DNA from: Anaeramoeba flamelloides
Lineage: Eukaryota; Metamonada; Anaeramoebidae
Reading direction: 5' to 3'
DNA: 64,000 nucleotides
Assembly (NCBI GenBank): GCA_027625915.1
Contig: JANTQA010000072.1
Location: forward strand, 1,860,001-1,924,000
The position numbers and the translations under genes are program-made. This document shows positions 44,753 to 57,713 of this stretch, one piece after another. Numbering within the stretch: the first letter of the stretch is position 1; each line of letters opens with the position of its first letter. The notes beneath the pieces are model-generated. The model worked only from the letters and a program-made list of their open reading frames with translations, was not told the origin of the DNA and made no database searches.

Positions 44753-46847
44753 ATGAGCAAAGACCGTGAATTGTTTGAAATCATTGGCGAATTTCTGTTG
44801 TTAGCAAGCTCACTCAAAGAAAATACTGACAGCACAGAATCGTTGTTTTATTCTCACGAGATCCCCCCGATTGCAATCAAGGATTATGTAAAACGATTAG
44901 TTCAATGGTGTCCGTGTACAAAACAATGCTTTGTCTATGCAATTGAGTACATACAACGCATTTTATTGGCACATCCTGAAATTAAAATCAATACTAACAA
45001 CATTCATAGGATTTATTTTACAGCGTATATTTTCTCTTTTTTTTTTTTCCAAGACAAAAAAAAAACAAAAAAAAAATCTTTTTTTAATTTTAACTTTTAA
45101 ATTTTTTTTTAACAATTTTTTAAAAAAAAAAACCCTTTCAAACATCAAAACATTCAAACAATCAAACAAAACAATCAAACAACAAACAAATAAAAAAAAA
45201 TCACTCAAACAACAAAACAAATTGAAAATTCTAAAATTTTTTTTGTTTGATCGAAATTTTGTCTTTTTCAATTTCATTTTTTGTTCAATTTGCTTGTAAA
45301 CAAAAAAAATGTCTTTTGTGTTGGTTCGGATTTTGGTTGGGTGAAAAAATGAATTTTCTAAAAAAAAAAAAAAAACACAAAAATTGAATAAAAAAACCAA
45401 AACTAAAAGCGTTCTGATTTCATCAAAATTTTGTGACGATTTTTATTATGACAACAAAGGGTGGGGTAAAGTTGGAGGATTGGAAATTCAAGAAGTGAAT
45501 GCACTCGAAATTGAATTTATTTTTTTAATAGACTTTTCTTTAAATGTTGACATTGTTGATTATAACCGAACACTTGTAGCCATACACAACCAAGACATAA
45601 TTTTTTTGAACCCCCACAACATTGGGTCTTCGGATTCTAATTTGTCTTATAGTGAGGAAAAAACCTTGAGCGATGATGAATATACGGAAATTAATTTTTT
45701 AATGGAAAAAAAAATTAACAACAATAATTCTGGTGAAAACCCAAAGGAGATTTCAAATTCAGAAGAAATCCAAATTGAAAGACCAAATTCTCCATATTCT
45801 GAAAATATTAATGATAACCACAATCGTCTCCAAAGCGATCCAAACGAGAAATTCAATAATAACCAATCTTTTTTTACAAATCAACCAAATTATTTCATCC
45901 AAAACCAAATTAATACTTCAACATATGAAGAGCAATTACAAAAATTACAACAACTACAACAACAATTATATAACCAACAACAACAAGATAATAAATATTT
46001 AGTTATGGATGAAAATAAAAATGGAAATGAAAATGGAAATGAAAATGGAAATGGAAATGGAAATGTAAATGGAAAAATTTCTTACAATGATTTTGCTTGG
46101 CCTTCTTCTGAAGAAAGTGAAAACGAAAGCCAAGACGAATCGTCAAATTCTTCTGATTTGATACCAGAATTTGATCAATCAAGCTCTGATCAATCAGAGG
46201 AAAGTGAAAATGAATCCAATTCTAACTCATCACAATTCCGATACCTTATCAAAAATGAAAATCAATATAAAGATCAAAATGAAAATGAAAACCAATCACA
46301 ATTTGTAAATGAAAATGAAAATGAAAATGAAAATGGAAATGAAAATGAAAATGTGAATATGAATATGAATGCGAATGTGAATGTGAATGTGAATGAAAGC
46401 CAATTTCAAAATCAACTTGGATTGAATCCTAACCAACAATTTTCACACTTTCATAATGTCGAAAATAATCTAAATGAAGGAATAGATCCAAATTTATACC
46501 AATTGCAACAGCAACAACAATACCAGCAATACGTCCAACTACAATACTATCAACAACTCCAACAACAACAACTCCAACAACAGCAATATCAACAATACCG
46601 ATTATACCAACAGCAACAACAGCAACTCTACCACCAACAACTGCAACAACAACAACAGCAGCAACAGCCACCGCAACGGCAGCAGCAGCAACAACAACAA
46701 GATTTTACCCATTTAAATCAATTCTCAAATTTAAATTCAAATCCATATTTTGATTTACAAGGAAACAAAAACGCATTTAATAATGAAAATCAAAATATTC
46801 AAAATTCAAATTTTCGCTTTAATAATGAAAAAGATGAAAAAGATTAA
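44753..46847 (+). CDS. Pho80-like cyclin with long Q/N/E-rich tail
   Basis: Two exons, 44753-45024 and 45410-46847, are joined across a 385-nt GT-AG intron (phase 2), giving a 569-residue protein. The join falls inside the cyclin box and restores it exactly: IAIKDYVKRLVQWCPC...CFVYAIEYIQRILL before, and FTAVLISSKFCDDFYYDN...KVGGLEIQEVNALEIEFIF after. These match the conserved helices of Pho80/PCL (cyclin P/U-type) proteins, including the KVGG and LE-x-EF motifs. Such cyclins activate a CDK of the Pho85/CDK5 group, which in known systems links nutrients to the cell cycle. From residue about 150 the protein is low complexity: acidic Ser/Glu stretches, NENENGN repeats, then Gln runs with Tyr/Leu/Pro. 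I chose the ATG at 44753, since upstream codons in frame lack an ATG. The tail encodes long shadow frames on the other strand. A polyadenylation-like AATAAA follows the stop. Confidence 0.88.
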
Positions 46848-48181
46848 AAGAAAACACAATAAAAAGAAATATGAAACTTTATTCAAATACAGATGATTAA
46901 ACAAATATGTATGATTATAATACTAAGAAATATAAACCTTACCACAATAGAAATAAAAAATAGTGATAATGAAGATATTCCTAACTATAACCAATATTTA
47001 AGATCGCCAAAAACAACAAAACACAATGTTTATAAAATGGAAATTGATATTTCTTTTTTTTTTTTTTTTGTTTTCATATCCTTACAATTAAAAAAAAAAA
47101 AACTTGTGAAAATAAAATAATCATTACAATATCGAAAGAAAAGAAAAAAAAAAACAAAATTCACATAAACTGCAGAAACTGATTATAATATCGAATTATT
47201 TATTTGTATTAAAAACAAAATTTGTTTTGATTATTGAAATTACAAAAAAAATAGATCAAAAAATTAAACAAAAACTAATTTGAGTTGATCACAAAAAAAA
47301 TGAAAAAAAACCAACAAAATCAATATTTAAACCATTATAAAGAAGAAGAAGAAGAAGAACAAGACAACATAAGGAATTGCTAATTGGGAAAAAAAATCAA
47401 AATAATTAAAAATTTATCAATGATGATTCTGATTAGTGATGACGCAAATGATAATAAAATCTTTATTTTTATTAGACTTTTTATTCGTTTTTAATATTAA
47501 GCAACAACTAAAACAGTGAATATGATTTATCAGATTTAAACCAAATTTATGATGACTATCTAAATTAATTTAAATTTCTAATTAAATTGTCAAGAAATAT
47601 TTTCTAAATTGAAAAAAATAAATATATTAACTAATTCACGAAAAATATATGTCAAAAATTTCTTGGTAAATTATTTTTTAATATAAAAAATTGATAATGA
47701 AAACAATAAAAAAATTAATAATGAAAAGAATAAAAAAATTATTAATTAAAACATTAAAAAAAATGATCATGAAAAAAATAACAAAAAGAACTTGAAAAAA
47801 AAAATAATGAAATAGAAGCAAAGAAGAAAGTTATTTATTATTGAACTTAAAGATCATATAAATATCAATATTTTGATATTATGCTTTCAAAATCTAGAAA
47901 TAATTTTTTAAAATTAAATGTTATTAATCCTTGAAGAAGATTTATATTAATTTATGAAAAAAAAAAAAAAATCTTGAATAAAATGATAAATTCAATTTTG
48001 AATAAGAAAAACAATTTTTATTTATTTATTGTTTTATTGATAAAAAGGAGTAATTAAAGAAAAAATTATTAAAATCAAAATAGAAGATAAGAGAGAAGGA
48101 TGGAAAATAATTCAAATATCGAAATAAAAAAATAATAATATTGTTTGTTTGAACAAATTAAAAACGTATCTACTATTATTA
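46848..48181. other. Non-coding stretch, 3' flank of the cyclin gene
   Basis: It is A-rich with many AAT and AAG runs. A 75-codon frame at 46893-47120 ends in Phe/Lys runs and has no recognisable domain; I do not call it a gene. Confidence 0.45.
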
Positions 48182-48612
48182 GGTTTTCTAGAGTTTAAAA
48201 GAAGAGAGGAAAATCAAAAAATTACTGATTTCTTTTGAATTATGGAAAAATTGGAGTTCACTTTTTTTTAATTTGAGAAATGAAAAAGAAAATTTATTTA
48301 ATTTTCTTTTCATTTCAAAAATTTAAAAAAAACTGTCTTTAGCTTTTCTTGAGTTTTCTGTTTATTTATAAAGTATTCTAGATTTTTTTGAGTTTTCTAT
48401 TTATTTGTGAAGTGTTCTATTGATTTTCGTTAGGTATTTTTGAGTTTTCTGTTTATTTGTGGAGTGTTCTAGGTTTTTTTGAGCTTTTCTATTTTATTTC
48501 GAAAATTTATTAAAATTTTCTGTTTATTTCAAAAAGTAAAAAAAACCTAGAACACTTTATAAATAAACAGAAAACCTTAAGAAAACCCAGGCACTTGACG
48601 GCACTCTATGAT
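48182..48612. repeat. Second cluster of CCTAGAACAC-type palindromes
   Basis: It has GTTAGG/CCTAG words, GTGTTCTAGG and its complement, and AGTTTTCTGTTTATTT repeated at least four times in both orientations. It ends AGGCACTTGACGGCACTC, the same tail as at 57514-57530. The immediate downstream (48605-48660) is a CA/CC-rich stretch unlike its surroundings. Confidence 0.6.
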
Positions 48613-50830
48613 CCTCTACTACACACCACCACACACCACATCACGCCACGACCCCCGAAATTCACACGAGTAATAAAAACCCAATAAAAAGATTATCAAT
48701 AATAAATAAAATTTCGAAAAAGGAATACAATTAAGGACATATTTGGCTGCTAGTTTACAATCATAAATACCATCACAATAATTTCCAACTTTGAATATTA
48801 TTAAGAATTTTTGATCTCAATCGAAAATTAATATTGATGTGTATTTGCTTTAGCAAAAATTTCAGAATAAAATCAATAGAATAATAATGATTAAAAATAA
48901 TATTTCATTAATGAATAAACGCAATTAAAAAAGCTCTCTGCAAAAGTTCAAAAAAAAAATAAAATAACAATTTGGAGGTAAACAAAAAAATTATAACAAT
49001 TAAACATAAAGCAAACCATACCACAGAAAAATATTTATTTCTCATGATTTTGATTATAATTAATTACAGACATCTAATTTTAGAAGGGGACTAATGGAAA
49101 ATATAGAAAAAGCAGTTACCACATAAATCATAAAATTTCGTTGGTAATAGACTGGATCAAATTATAAACTTAATCAGTGAGAATTTAAAATACCCAAAAC
49201 AAAAAAATTATAAACTTCTATCATTTTTATAACATTAAAATTCTTCCGATCTCTATAAATAATCGCTTTTTTTAAAAAATTAACAAATTGAATAAGAAAT
49301 ATAAATTATTTTTTCCATTTAAATTAGAGTGTTTTTATTAACTTTTTCTTTATTGTCATTTTTTTTTTTTTTTGGTTATATGGTTACTTTGATAAAAATA
49401 TTATTTTAATAAAATTTTCAGTTTCAAATTACTTTCATTTCCAAACAAAAAAGTTTCTAACTTCGTTTTGAAGGTATCAGTTTTATTAGAATTATTTCAT
49501 CAAATCCTGAATCCAAAAATTTCAATTAAGTAAAAATTTTCTAAAGTAAAATTTTATGGGATCTTATTAAAAAGTTCGTATTAATTGCAGAGTTGTACAA
49601 AAAAAAAGAATTATTCTGTTTAATTTTTAAATGTTTCATTGGAAAAATGGAAAATTTCAATTTTTTTTTGATGGATAAAAAAACTCATTTAAGGAAAAGA
49701 AAAGAAAATAAAATACAAGATGTAATAAATTTATCAAATATGAGAAATATGATATTTTACAAACCCTCTAATACCTAAAAAACTTTTATTTGCTTTCTTC
49801 GTACTGCCTATCTATATAAGAGCTTAATTAATTTCTTCAACTTTTCCGAAAAAAAGTCGTTAACTATTATTTTTGATTTTACAAAAAAAGTCATTTACTT
49901 TAAAAATTGTTTAACTAGATAGTGAGTTTTAATGCTTTTATTTACAATTTATCGTGACATTATAGATTCCAATTTAAACTATGAATGAGGTAAAAACAAA
50001 ACCTAAGACATACCTAATTGATGTATTTTTAATATTCTTTTATGAAAAGGTTAAACTAAATTCCAAAAATAGGGGCCCAAATTTCGAGATCTCGTTCTAG
50101 AATCATCGGATTTCAATATGATGTTGGGCAGTTGATTAATGATGTAATTTAAATAAAATTTTCTACTTCATAATTTACTAACCAAACTTTTGACTAAAAA
50201 ATTGGAAGAAAATAAAAAAAATTTTCAAACAATCAGATGACAATTTGATTTTTTTTTGTTTGTTAGTTTCTTCAATCGATTAGTTTCAGATGCCAATTTT
50301 TTCTTCACTGATTTACATTTAATATTTTTACATGATGAAGAATTTCAATTTAATTCTCAATCAAATTACTCTTACAACCGAAAAAAAATTCGATAATATC
50401 CAGATGTTGTAAAATTTTGGATGATTTTTTTAGCCAAATTTTTGTACAAAAAATGAAATAGATTTTGTTCAACGTATAAAAATTTTTAAAGAAGACACCT
50501 TGTTAGTATTTAATCTTCTGATGATTATCCATCAACTTCTAGTTTATTGATGATTATTTACAGTGTTCCTCATATAATTAGTTTTCCTGAGTTTCATTTG
50601 AAAAACTGGGCCCTTATTTTTCGAAAGTAGTTTAATTAAGGGTAAAACCATTACTTTAAAAAACTTTTTTTAATTAGAAAAAAAAAAATTAAATGATTTT
50701 ATTAGTGAAGAATACAATTAAAAAAAAATTAGTATGATCTTTTTTGGGTTGATTTTTTAAATTCAAAAATAAAAATATTTACATTTTTTATTTAAAACCA
50801 CCACCGAGCAATACTAAATTTCCAATTTTA
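48613..50830. other. Non-coding AT-rich stretch
   Basis: I see no gene, RNA or element ends here. Confidence 0.45.
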
Positions 50831-50935
50831 ATTGACTTTAGGGATTAATCTCTATTAAATTTTTTGACCTAAATGTAATAGAGATTGAGAATATTTTTTT
50901 GCCAATTACTTAGATTTGAAAACCCCGTTTATTTC
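50831..50935. repeat. Inverted repeat arm A
   Basis: The reverse complement of this stretch aligns with 52588-52694, sharing TTTTCAAATCTAAGTAATTG and ATTAATCCCT. Identity is clearly imperfect. The two arms are 1.65 kb apart and could be the ends of one old element or two separate MITE copies. Confidence 0.6.
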
Positions 50936-52587
50936 CATATATTAAACATATTTACAGACAAGGAATCCTTATTTAGAAATTGACCAAAAAAAAAAAATAA
51001 TAGAAAATGGCACCTTAAATAATAATTTTGATTACAACTATGCTGATTCTGATTTTTAAATCTGGTAATTTTTCTCAGATACCTACGATTTTTTTCATTT
51101 TATAATATCACAGATCGGGAATTCTAATAAGTTTATTTTGATAAAAAGAATATTACAAAATAATTTGTTTATACACTAAATGTTAGTTAAACAAAAAGGT
51201 GAAATTAGATTAACAAAAATTAAATTGATTTTATACTGAAAGAAAATAATTTCTTTCAAACTTTTGAACTTTTTGCATTTCTAAATCTAAAATAAGAAAT
51301 TAGAGTTTTGGAAAAAAAGTGAAACCTGTTTTTTCATTGGGAAAATTACTGAAAATGAAAAGTAAAGTCAATAAATAGAAGAAATCAACCCACTACAAAT
51401 AACAGTCCACTATATTTTTTTCAATCAAACTAACAAATACAATTTAAATCTACTTTCATATCGAAATTGTTACTTGGGTTTGAAGATCTCAAATATAGTC
51501 AATTTTTTGAAAAAATTTTTAATAATTGATCAATAAAAGAAAAACTCAGACCAAAATATACTATTAAAAAAACTGTTATTATGTTGAATACTTGATTTTG
51601 TCTTAATTGATTTATTTATTTTTTTTTTAATTGATCTTAATTTTCATTTTCAGGCTCTATTAATGTTTCCAATTAAAAACCACATTTAACTTTTTTCCAT
51701 GTTTCCCCCTTTTCCGCAATGATTATATATATATATATATATATTAAATATATTTTTTGAAATTAAGAGAAAATAAAAAATGAATATTTTTATTTCTTTT
51801 GAATTTTTAAAATCAAGCATATTTTTAAACTTTTTTAAATTTGCAGACCCAATGAGGTTAATTTTTAATGAAAAATTATTCGAGCAATTTCTAAAACCCA
51901 TTATTATTTATATACGTTGATGACTTGTAAACAGTTATTTTAAATTGCTTGGAAAATTTAACTGCCTCTTTCAAGTTTAAAAATTCTTTTTCTTTATTTT
52001 TTCATCTTGAAAAAAAAGGAAAATTTACTTCTATCAAATATAATTCATCTTTTGAAATTGTTTTTATAAATTTATTTATTTTTTTATTAGTTTTAGTGAA
52101 ACTTTGTTTTGTTATTTGAATTTTTTTAATTGAGAGAAGAAGAATTTATCAATATCATATTTAGTTTCAAACCACTCTTTGAGTATGGATCAAATTCAGC
52201 GTAAGTACCATTGAATCTAAGTAAATTGACAAACAAGTTATAAAGTTTTCGAAAAATTTTAAATCACATTGTATTATCAGGTAGTGCCTGTCCCCTTGAA
52301 CCAAAAAAAAGAAAATAATAACGAACAACATCCAAACTTATTTAGAAGTACTGAAGAACTTTTGACATAATAAAAAAATCTGACTTCTGGATTAAAGATC
52401 ACTCAAATTCTGTTTCGTTAGTTTGTCATAGAAAATGCTTGAATTAAAATTATCAAAATATAATTTAAGGAATATACTTTCCTCTGGCTATGTTAAAAGT
52501 TTATTTAAGGGACTAGTCTCTATAATTATTTGTTTTTAACTAACTTCTAATAATGATTTATTATCTAGAAATAATATTCATATTAAA
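50936..52587. other. Sequence between the inverted arms
   Basis: No recognisable transposase or gene is present. A TA microsatellite lies at about 51724-51744. Confidence 0.4.
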
Positions 52588-52694
52588 AATAAACAGGGTT
52601 TTCAAATCTAAGTAATTGGCAAAAAATGTTATCAATCTCTCTTCAATTTATGTAAAAAAAATTAATAGATATTAATCCCTTAAAAATGCAATTG
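52588..52694. repeat. Inverted repeat arm B
   Basis: This is the partner of 50831-50935 in opposite orientation. Confidence 0.6.
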
Positions 52695-53568
52695 AAAAAG
52701 TTTTTTAATCTGAGTTAAATTTACTCATAGAGAATTTCTTTTCCGAAAAAATAATAAATTGTCAAAATCTGTACATTTTTCGATATTTTAACCTTTCTTA
52801 GATCATATAACAATTTGATTATAATATTTAATAATTTCGAAATCAAATCTATAAGAACTTAACAAATCCCCAAGCTGTTATAAAGATTATTTTTAGTTCC
52901 TTTTATAAGTTTGAAATTTTTTCAAACTTGAACTTGCTCTTGAAAATTCCAAAAATTCTTTAATTTTTTTGAATTTTTCATTTAAAGATCTTTTGAAATT
53001 TTTTTTTTGGTTTTTTGAAAAATTCAAAATTAGTATTTTTTTTGACCAATGTTAATCGGATTAAAATTCTTTTTAAGAGGTGAAGGGAAAATAACACAAT
53101 AAAGAAAGGTCCTCTCGTGTGAGAAGGAAGTCCTTTAATTTTTGGATTTCCATAAAATTAAACACTGTTTCTAAGTTTAAGAAACATATATTGAGAAATT
53201 CGAAATAAAAATTAAAATTGATCTGATTAGGATTTTTCCAATAAATTTGTCGAAAAAATCAACAACAAAATAGGATTTTGTGAATAACTTTTAAAAATAC
53301 CCAAGAGAAATAACAAACAGAAGGAACAGTTCTAAAGTGACAATAATGTAATTTATTTTTTTTTCAATTCTAAATATTTTTTTGTTTTTTAGTAAATTTA
53401 CCAGGAAAGGTTCGGAAGAAAGGCAATCCATGAAAAAAACGATTTAATTCAAATAATAAACAACCTTGTGAAATTGTTTTTTGAATTAATTTTATGGGTA
53501 AATTGCTCCTTATTCCAGATTCAAAATTTTATTTTTTTCCATTTTCCTTCTTGTCATAATTTGTAAAA
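52695..53568. other. Upstream flank of the RhoGAP gene
   Basis: It is AT-rich sequence with no supported feature; it presumably contains the promoter of the gene starting at 53569. Confidence 0.45.
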
Positions 53569-55144
53569 ATGTCTGTGAAAAGGTTATTTCGCAAAAGTAA
53601 AATCTAATTCAATTTTATTCTTGGTTTTATTCTCAGAAAAGTTCTTAAGAAACAAAAACAAAAACAACAACAATAACAAAAACAACAACAACAACAACAA
53701 AATAAAAATAAAAATTAAAAAGAAAAAAAAGGTGATGAAAACGAAAAAGACTCTGACACAATATCTTCTGATGGAGAAAAGAAAATCCAAAGTAAAGTTT
53801 TTGGTTTATCGATCAAAACACTTGCAAAAAATCTCCCTTCAAAAAAAAAAAATATCCCACTTATAATTACTCAATTGGTAGGAACAATTGAAGAACTTTG
53901 TAAATTTCCTTTTTTTTTTCCCCTTCTTTTTCTCAGTCTCTTTCTCTTTCCTCTTCCCCCTTTCTTATTCCCTTCTTCTATCTCTTGTTCTTTCACAATT
54001 TCTTTTTCTCCTTCCCCCCTTTCCCTTCTCTTTTTATTAAAATTCTTTTTTTAAAAACTACCAACCACCAACAATCAACATAAAAAAAAAAATTTCATTT
54101 TTTCTTTTTCAAAAAATACAAACTTGTGGAATTTTCAAAAAAAGATATACGCAAACAAGGGCTATTTTTAAATTCTGGAAATAAAAATTTAATCAAAGAA
54201 AAAGTGATTGAACTTAATCAAAGTAAGGGACGATTTAGACCTTTTTACTGGAAAATAAAAAAAACCATTAAACAAACAAAAAAACTTTCCATTTTCAATT
54301 TTTTTTTTCTCTCTTTTCTCTTTGAAAAAACATCAATAATTATAAAACTCATTTCCTATTCATGGCTTGAAATAATGTATTTGATTAAATTAAACGAACC
54401 ACATTTTTTTTTAATAATGATAGGGGGAACAATTAATACCCTTTCAATCAAAGATCCTCATACATTAACAACATTATTAAAATTAGTACTTCAAAACTTA
54501 AAAGAACCATTACTAACCTTTAAACTCTATGATCAATTTATTAAATCAAGTAAATCATTTTTCTCTTTCTTCTATCCTCTTTCCTCTTTTATTCTTTTTT
54601 CTTTTTTCTTTTTTCTTGGAAAAATTGTTTCTCTTAATAATTATTTGTCAACAATTCGACTGCGATGAAATTAAATAAAATCCAAATAAATGACAAAAAA
54701 CTTGAATAAATACAATATCATAAAACAAAAAACAAATAACCAAACCAACCAACAATTATACCTCTTAACAAAGACGACGTCGATACGATTATTAAAACTG
54801 TAAAAATATTACCACAAGTAAATCTCTCAGTTTTGGTTTACATAATGAAATTCTTTCGAAATGTATCTCTGGAAAGTAAATTTAATAAAATGAAACCAAA
54901 CACCTTAGCTTCAATTATCACACCAATCCTCTTAAGAGCGAAAAAAAAGAAAAGGAAAAGCCACCCAAATGCTTTTTCTGTGATTGAAAAGATGATCTTT
55001 TATTATGATAAAATTTTTTTAATCTTTGAATTTGGTGACGAAAATCCAAAACTTGAAGACTCATTTTCAGATTTAATTTCTTATACAACAGCAACAGATC
55101 CTGTATTTATTTCCGATTTTTTCTTTTCTTTTTTTTTTTTTTGA
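53569..55144 (+). CDS. RhoGAP-domain protein lacking the arginine finger
   Basis: Five exons are inferred: 53569-53596, 53723-53899, 54145-54222, 54424-54549 and 54774-55144. The four introns (126, 245, 201 and 224 nt) are all GT-AG and phase 1; the joined frame is 259 codons plus TGA. After a basic MSVKRLFRK start and an acidic spacer, the RhoGAP fold follows in order: KVFGLSIKTLAKNL, IPLIITQLVGTIEEL, IRKQGLFLNSGN, LLKLVLQNLKEPLLTF-KLYDQF, LPQVNLSVLVYIMKFF and NKMKPNTLASIITPILLR. RhoGAPs speed GTP hydrolysis by Rho/Rac/Cdc42 and shape actin. In active ones the GIFRxSG loop carries the arginine finger; here it is GLFLNSG, with Leu. The Asn of the usual GPNLLR is Ile in TPILLR. Catalytic activity is therefore doubtful, and a G-protein-binding role is more likely. 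The last 15 residues are a Phe/Ser run, so the final exon may instead donate at about 55100 to an exon I could not find. Confidence 0.85.
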
Positions 55145-55513
55145 TCTGTTAATCTTTTTGCCCTAAAAAGTTTTAAACGATTAAACCTTTAAAAAATTGT
55201 ATTAAATTGAACCTTTATTTCTTGCTATTCCATTTTGAAAAAAAGTACATATTTTTTTTACATACAGAACCTTTCATTAAAATAAGAAACTAATCTTAAT
55301 TACAGTAACAAAAATAAAGTTATTCATCCAAAAAATTGAACCAAAAATGTCAATTGTATTAATAAGCACAACTGAAAAACAAATATAAGATATTATTTGT
55401 TTGTGTTATTTGAAAAAGTTGCCACAACCATTAAAATTCATCCAATTATATAATTAATACCTTTGAAAAATCAAACACTAACTGATCGAAAACTTTTCTA
55501 GTTTTTTTTATTA

Positions 55514-55769
55514 TACTGTTATTTTCCAATTAATAAATAAAAATTTTTATTTCAAGTTCCAAAATGTATATTAATTATTGCTGTTAAATTCAAATTAACA
55601 GAGTAAAAATTTCGTCTTATAGTTCACTAAGGTAGCTTAATTTATTGTCTAAAAACATCATTTCTAAACGATTAGTTCAATATTTTAGGGTTTTCATCTA
55701 ATTATTCATATAAAAATATTTTGGAGAATTGAAAGAAAAATTTTCATTTTTTAATTGGAAAAAAATAGT
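55514..55769. mobile_element. MITE of the TTTTCCAATTAATAAATG family, copy 2
   Basis: It starts TACTGTTATTTTCCAATT and ends AATTGGAAAAAAATAGTT. It aligns end to end with the reverse complement of 699-954, including the TTTCTAAACGAT core. Confidence 0.72.
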
Positions 55770-57110
55770 TTTTTGAACAAGTGATGACTTTATAAAACTT
55801 TTTTTCAAGTTTTTTAATTTTAAAAAAGTGAGAAACTGTTTTTTCTAAAACTTTTCACAAAAATAAAGTTTTCAAAAAGTCAGGTACTTTTTCAATTAAA
55901 ACTTTTGAAAAAAAATAACAAGATCTAAAAAAAACCTGAGAACTCAAAAATTTTAAAAGTAATTTCCTTCTTAACTAAATATAACCTCTACCTCCCCACC
56001 TTCAAAGGTTTATTTATTTTCTTTTATCCAAATAGAAAAGTCAGAAAAAATGGTTTTTCTGAAAAATTGTCCTCATTTTTTGATATATGATTTTTTGAAA
56101 AAGTTTTAAATCTATCAATCGAAAAAAAAAATTCATCGTTTTACAAAAACAGCTGTATCTCAAAAATTCACATTTTAATCGTAATTGCTACCTGGAAATG
56201 AATTATTAAAGTATATTGTAGGAATTATCATCACTATTGGATTTTTAATGGCAAACCAAAAAATAAGGTGATTATTTATCATTTCATGAAATGTATATAA
56301 TCGACATTTTTTTGTTTTTTTGGGTATACTACTAGTAATTTCTGAAAATATTAAAAAATTGTGAAAATTTACAAAATAACCAAAAAAAAAAAAATGTTGT
56401 AAAAAATTGAGTTAAAATTTAGTTTTAATTTAACGACGGTTGCACCTAATGAATTTGTAATGACAAATAATGCCTTATTATTAAATGTTTGCTCTTGTAA
56501 AAAACTAAATGAATATTGTTGATCTTTGAAATTGGGAGAAACAGAAAAAGAGAATGGAAAAATTTATTCTCAAGATTTACCGATTATTTTTCAAATGAAA
56601 TTTACTAGCAATTTTGTTATTTTGGGTACCAATTTTCATATCTTGTTCAAAACAAACTTTAGATTTAAAATTAACATTATTTGAATTTTTTTTATTTAGA
56701 TCATTATTTTTGTAGAAAAATGAAGAAAAAAAAATAAAATATTAGTGGATTTTTTCAAAGAATTTTTTTCCCCAAATTATTTTACTGAATATGTACAAAA
56801 AATAATGTCTAAATTTTAAAAACCTAAAATTTTCTTTTTTTAATTAAAAATTTACACTTTAAAATGCCCTGAAGAATACAATTCTTCTAATAGTTTTTAA
56901 TTGAACGAAGTGATTAGTAAATATTTACCAGTTACTTTCTAAAAACCTATATTTTCACCATAAATAGATACCACGATTCATGACGACTCGAGTTTTTTTC
57001 TTTTTGTAATAGAACAAAAAATACAACCCGAAAAAACGCAATTTTTTTTTATATTTTAATTTAAGGGAGGAGTTTAAAATTCCTCTTATTTGTTGTTCGT
57101 TTTTTTTTAA
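55770..57110. other. Non-coding AT-rich stretch
   Basis: I see nothing I can name apart from homopolymers. Confidence 0.45.
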
Positions 57111-57350
57111 TTTAAGAAATTAAAAAAAATCCTAGGCACTCTACGGCACTTCCCGAATTCCCAAACTTGAATTTAGAAAGTTTTTAAAGGTTTAAAACAT
57201 AGTTTTATCATCACTCAATAGGGCTAATAAAGATATTGAATCTTTATTTTGAATAATATTAAAAATATTATTATTTTTTCAAATAATTGAAAAATTATTT
57301 TTTTTTAATTTAGAAATCCAGATTTTAGGATTATTTTCATAGGCTGGGTA

Positions 57351-57534
57351 GTCGTTAGGTTTTCCGGGATTCAAAAGAATTGAGTTAAATCAAAGATTTT
57401 ACTCAATTCTTTTGAATTCTGGAAAATCACCGTTAGGTTTTTTTTACTTTTTGGAATGTAAAGAAAATTTATTTAATTTTCTTTAAATTCCAAAAATTAA
57501 AAAAAACCTAGGCACTTGACGGCACTTGACGACA
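57351..57534. mobile_element. Palindromic insert 1 (GTCGTTAGGTTTT family)
   Basis: It starts GTCGTTAGGTTTTCC and ends CACTTGACGAC. It contains a hairpin (TTCAAAAGAATTGAG / CTCAATTCTTTTGAA), then a second unit starting CCGTTAGGTTTTTT and ending AACCTAGGCACTTGACGG, so one palindrome appears nested in another. It interrupts LINE copy 2. Confidence 0.65.
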
Positions 57535-57713
57535 CGATCACAGAGAAAATGATCCAACTCTTCAATGATATCTAAATCTTTATATATTTTACACAATTGG
57601 CAAAATTGTGATTTATTTTCATTCATAAAATAAGAATATCTATTAAGATAATTTTTTATAATTTCTTAACTTTAAAATAGAAGTTGAACCTTTCCATTTT
57701 AAATATTTTTTGT

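Noticed and set aside
46429-46671. Minus-strand Val/Ala-rich frame in the cyclin tail
   Set aside because: It is the complement of CAA/CAG glutamine repeats.
46893-47120. 75-codon frame after the cyclin gene as a separate gene
   Set aside because: It lies in the likely 3' untranslated region, ends in Phe/Lys runs and shows no domain.
54126-54668. Single 180-codon frame in the RhoGAP gene read without introns
   Set aside because: It includes Phe/Ser runs and breaks the RhoGAP fold; removing GT-AG introns restores the conserved order of motifs.
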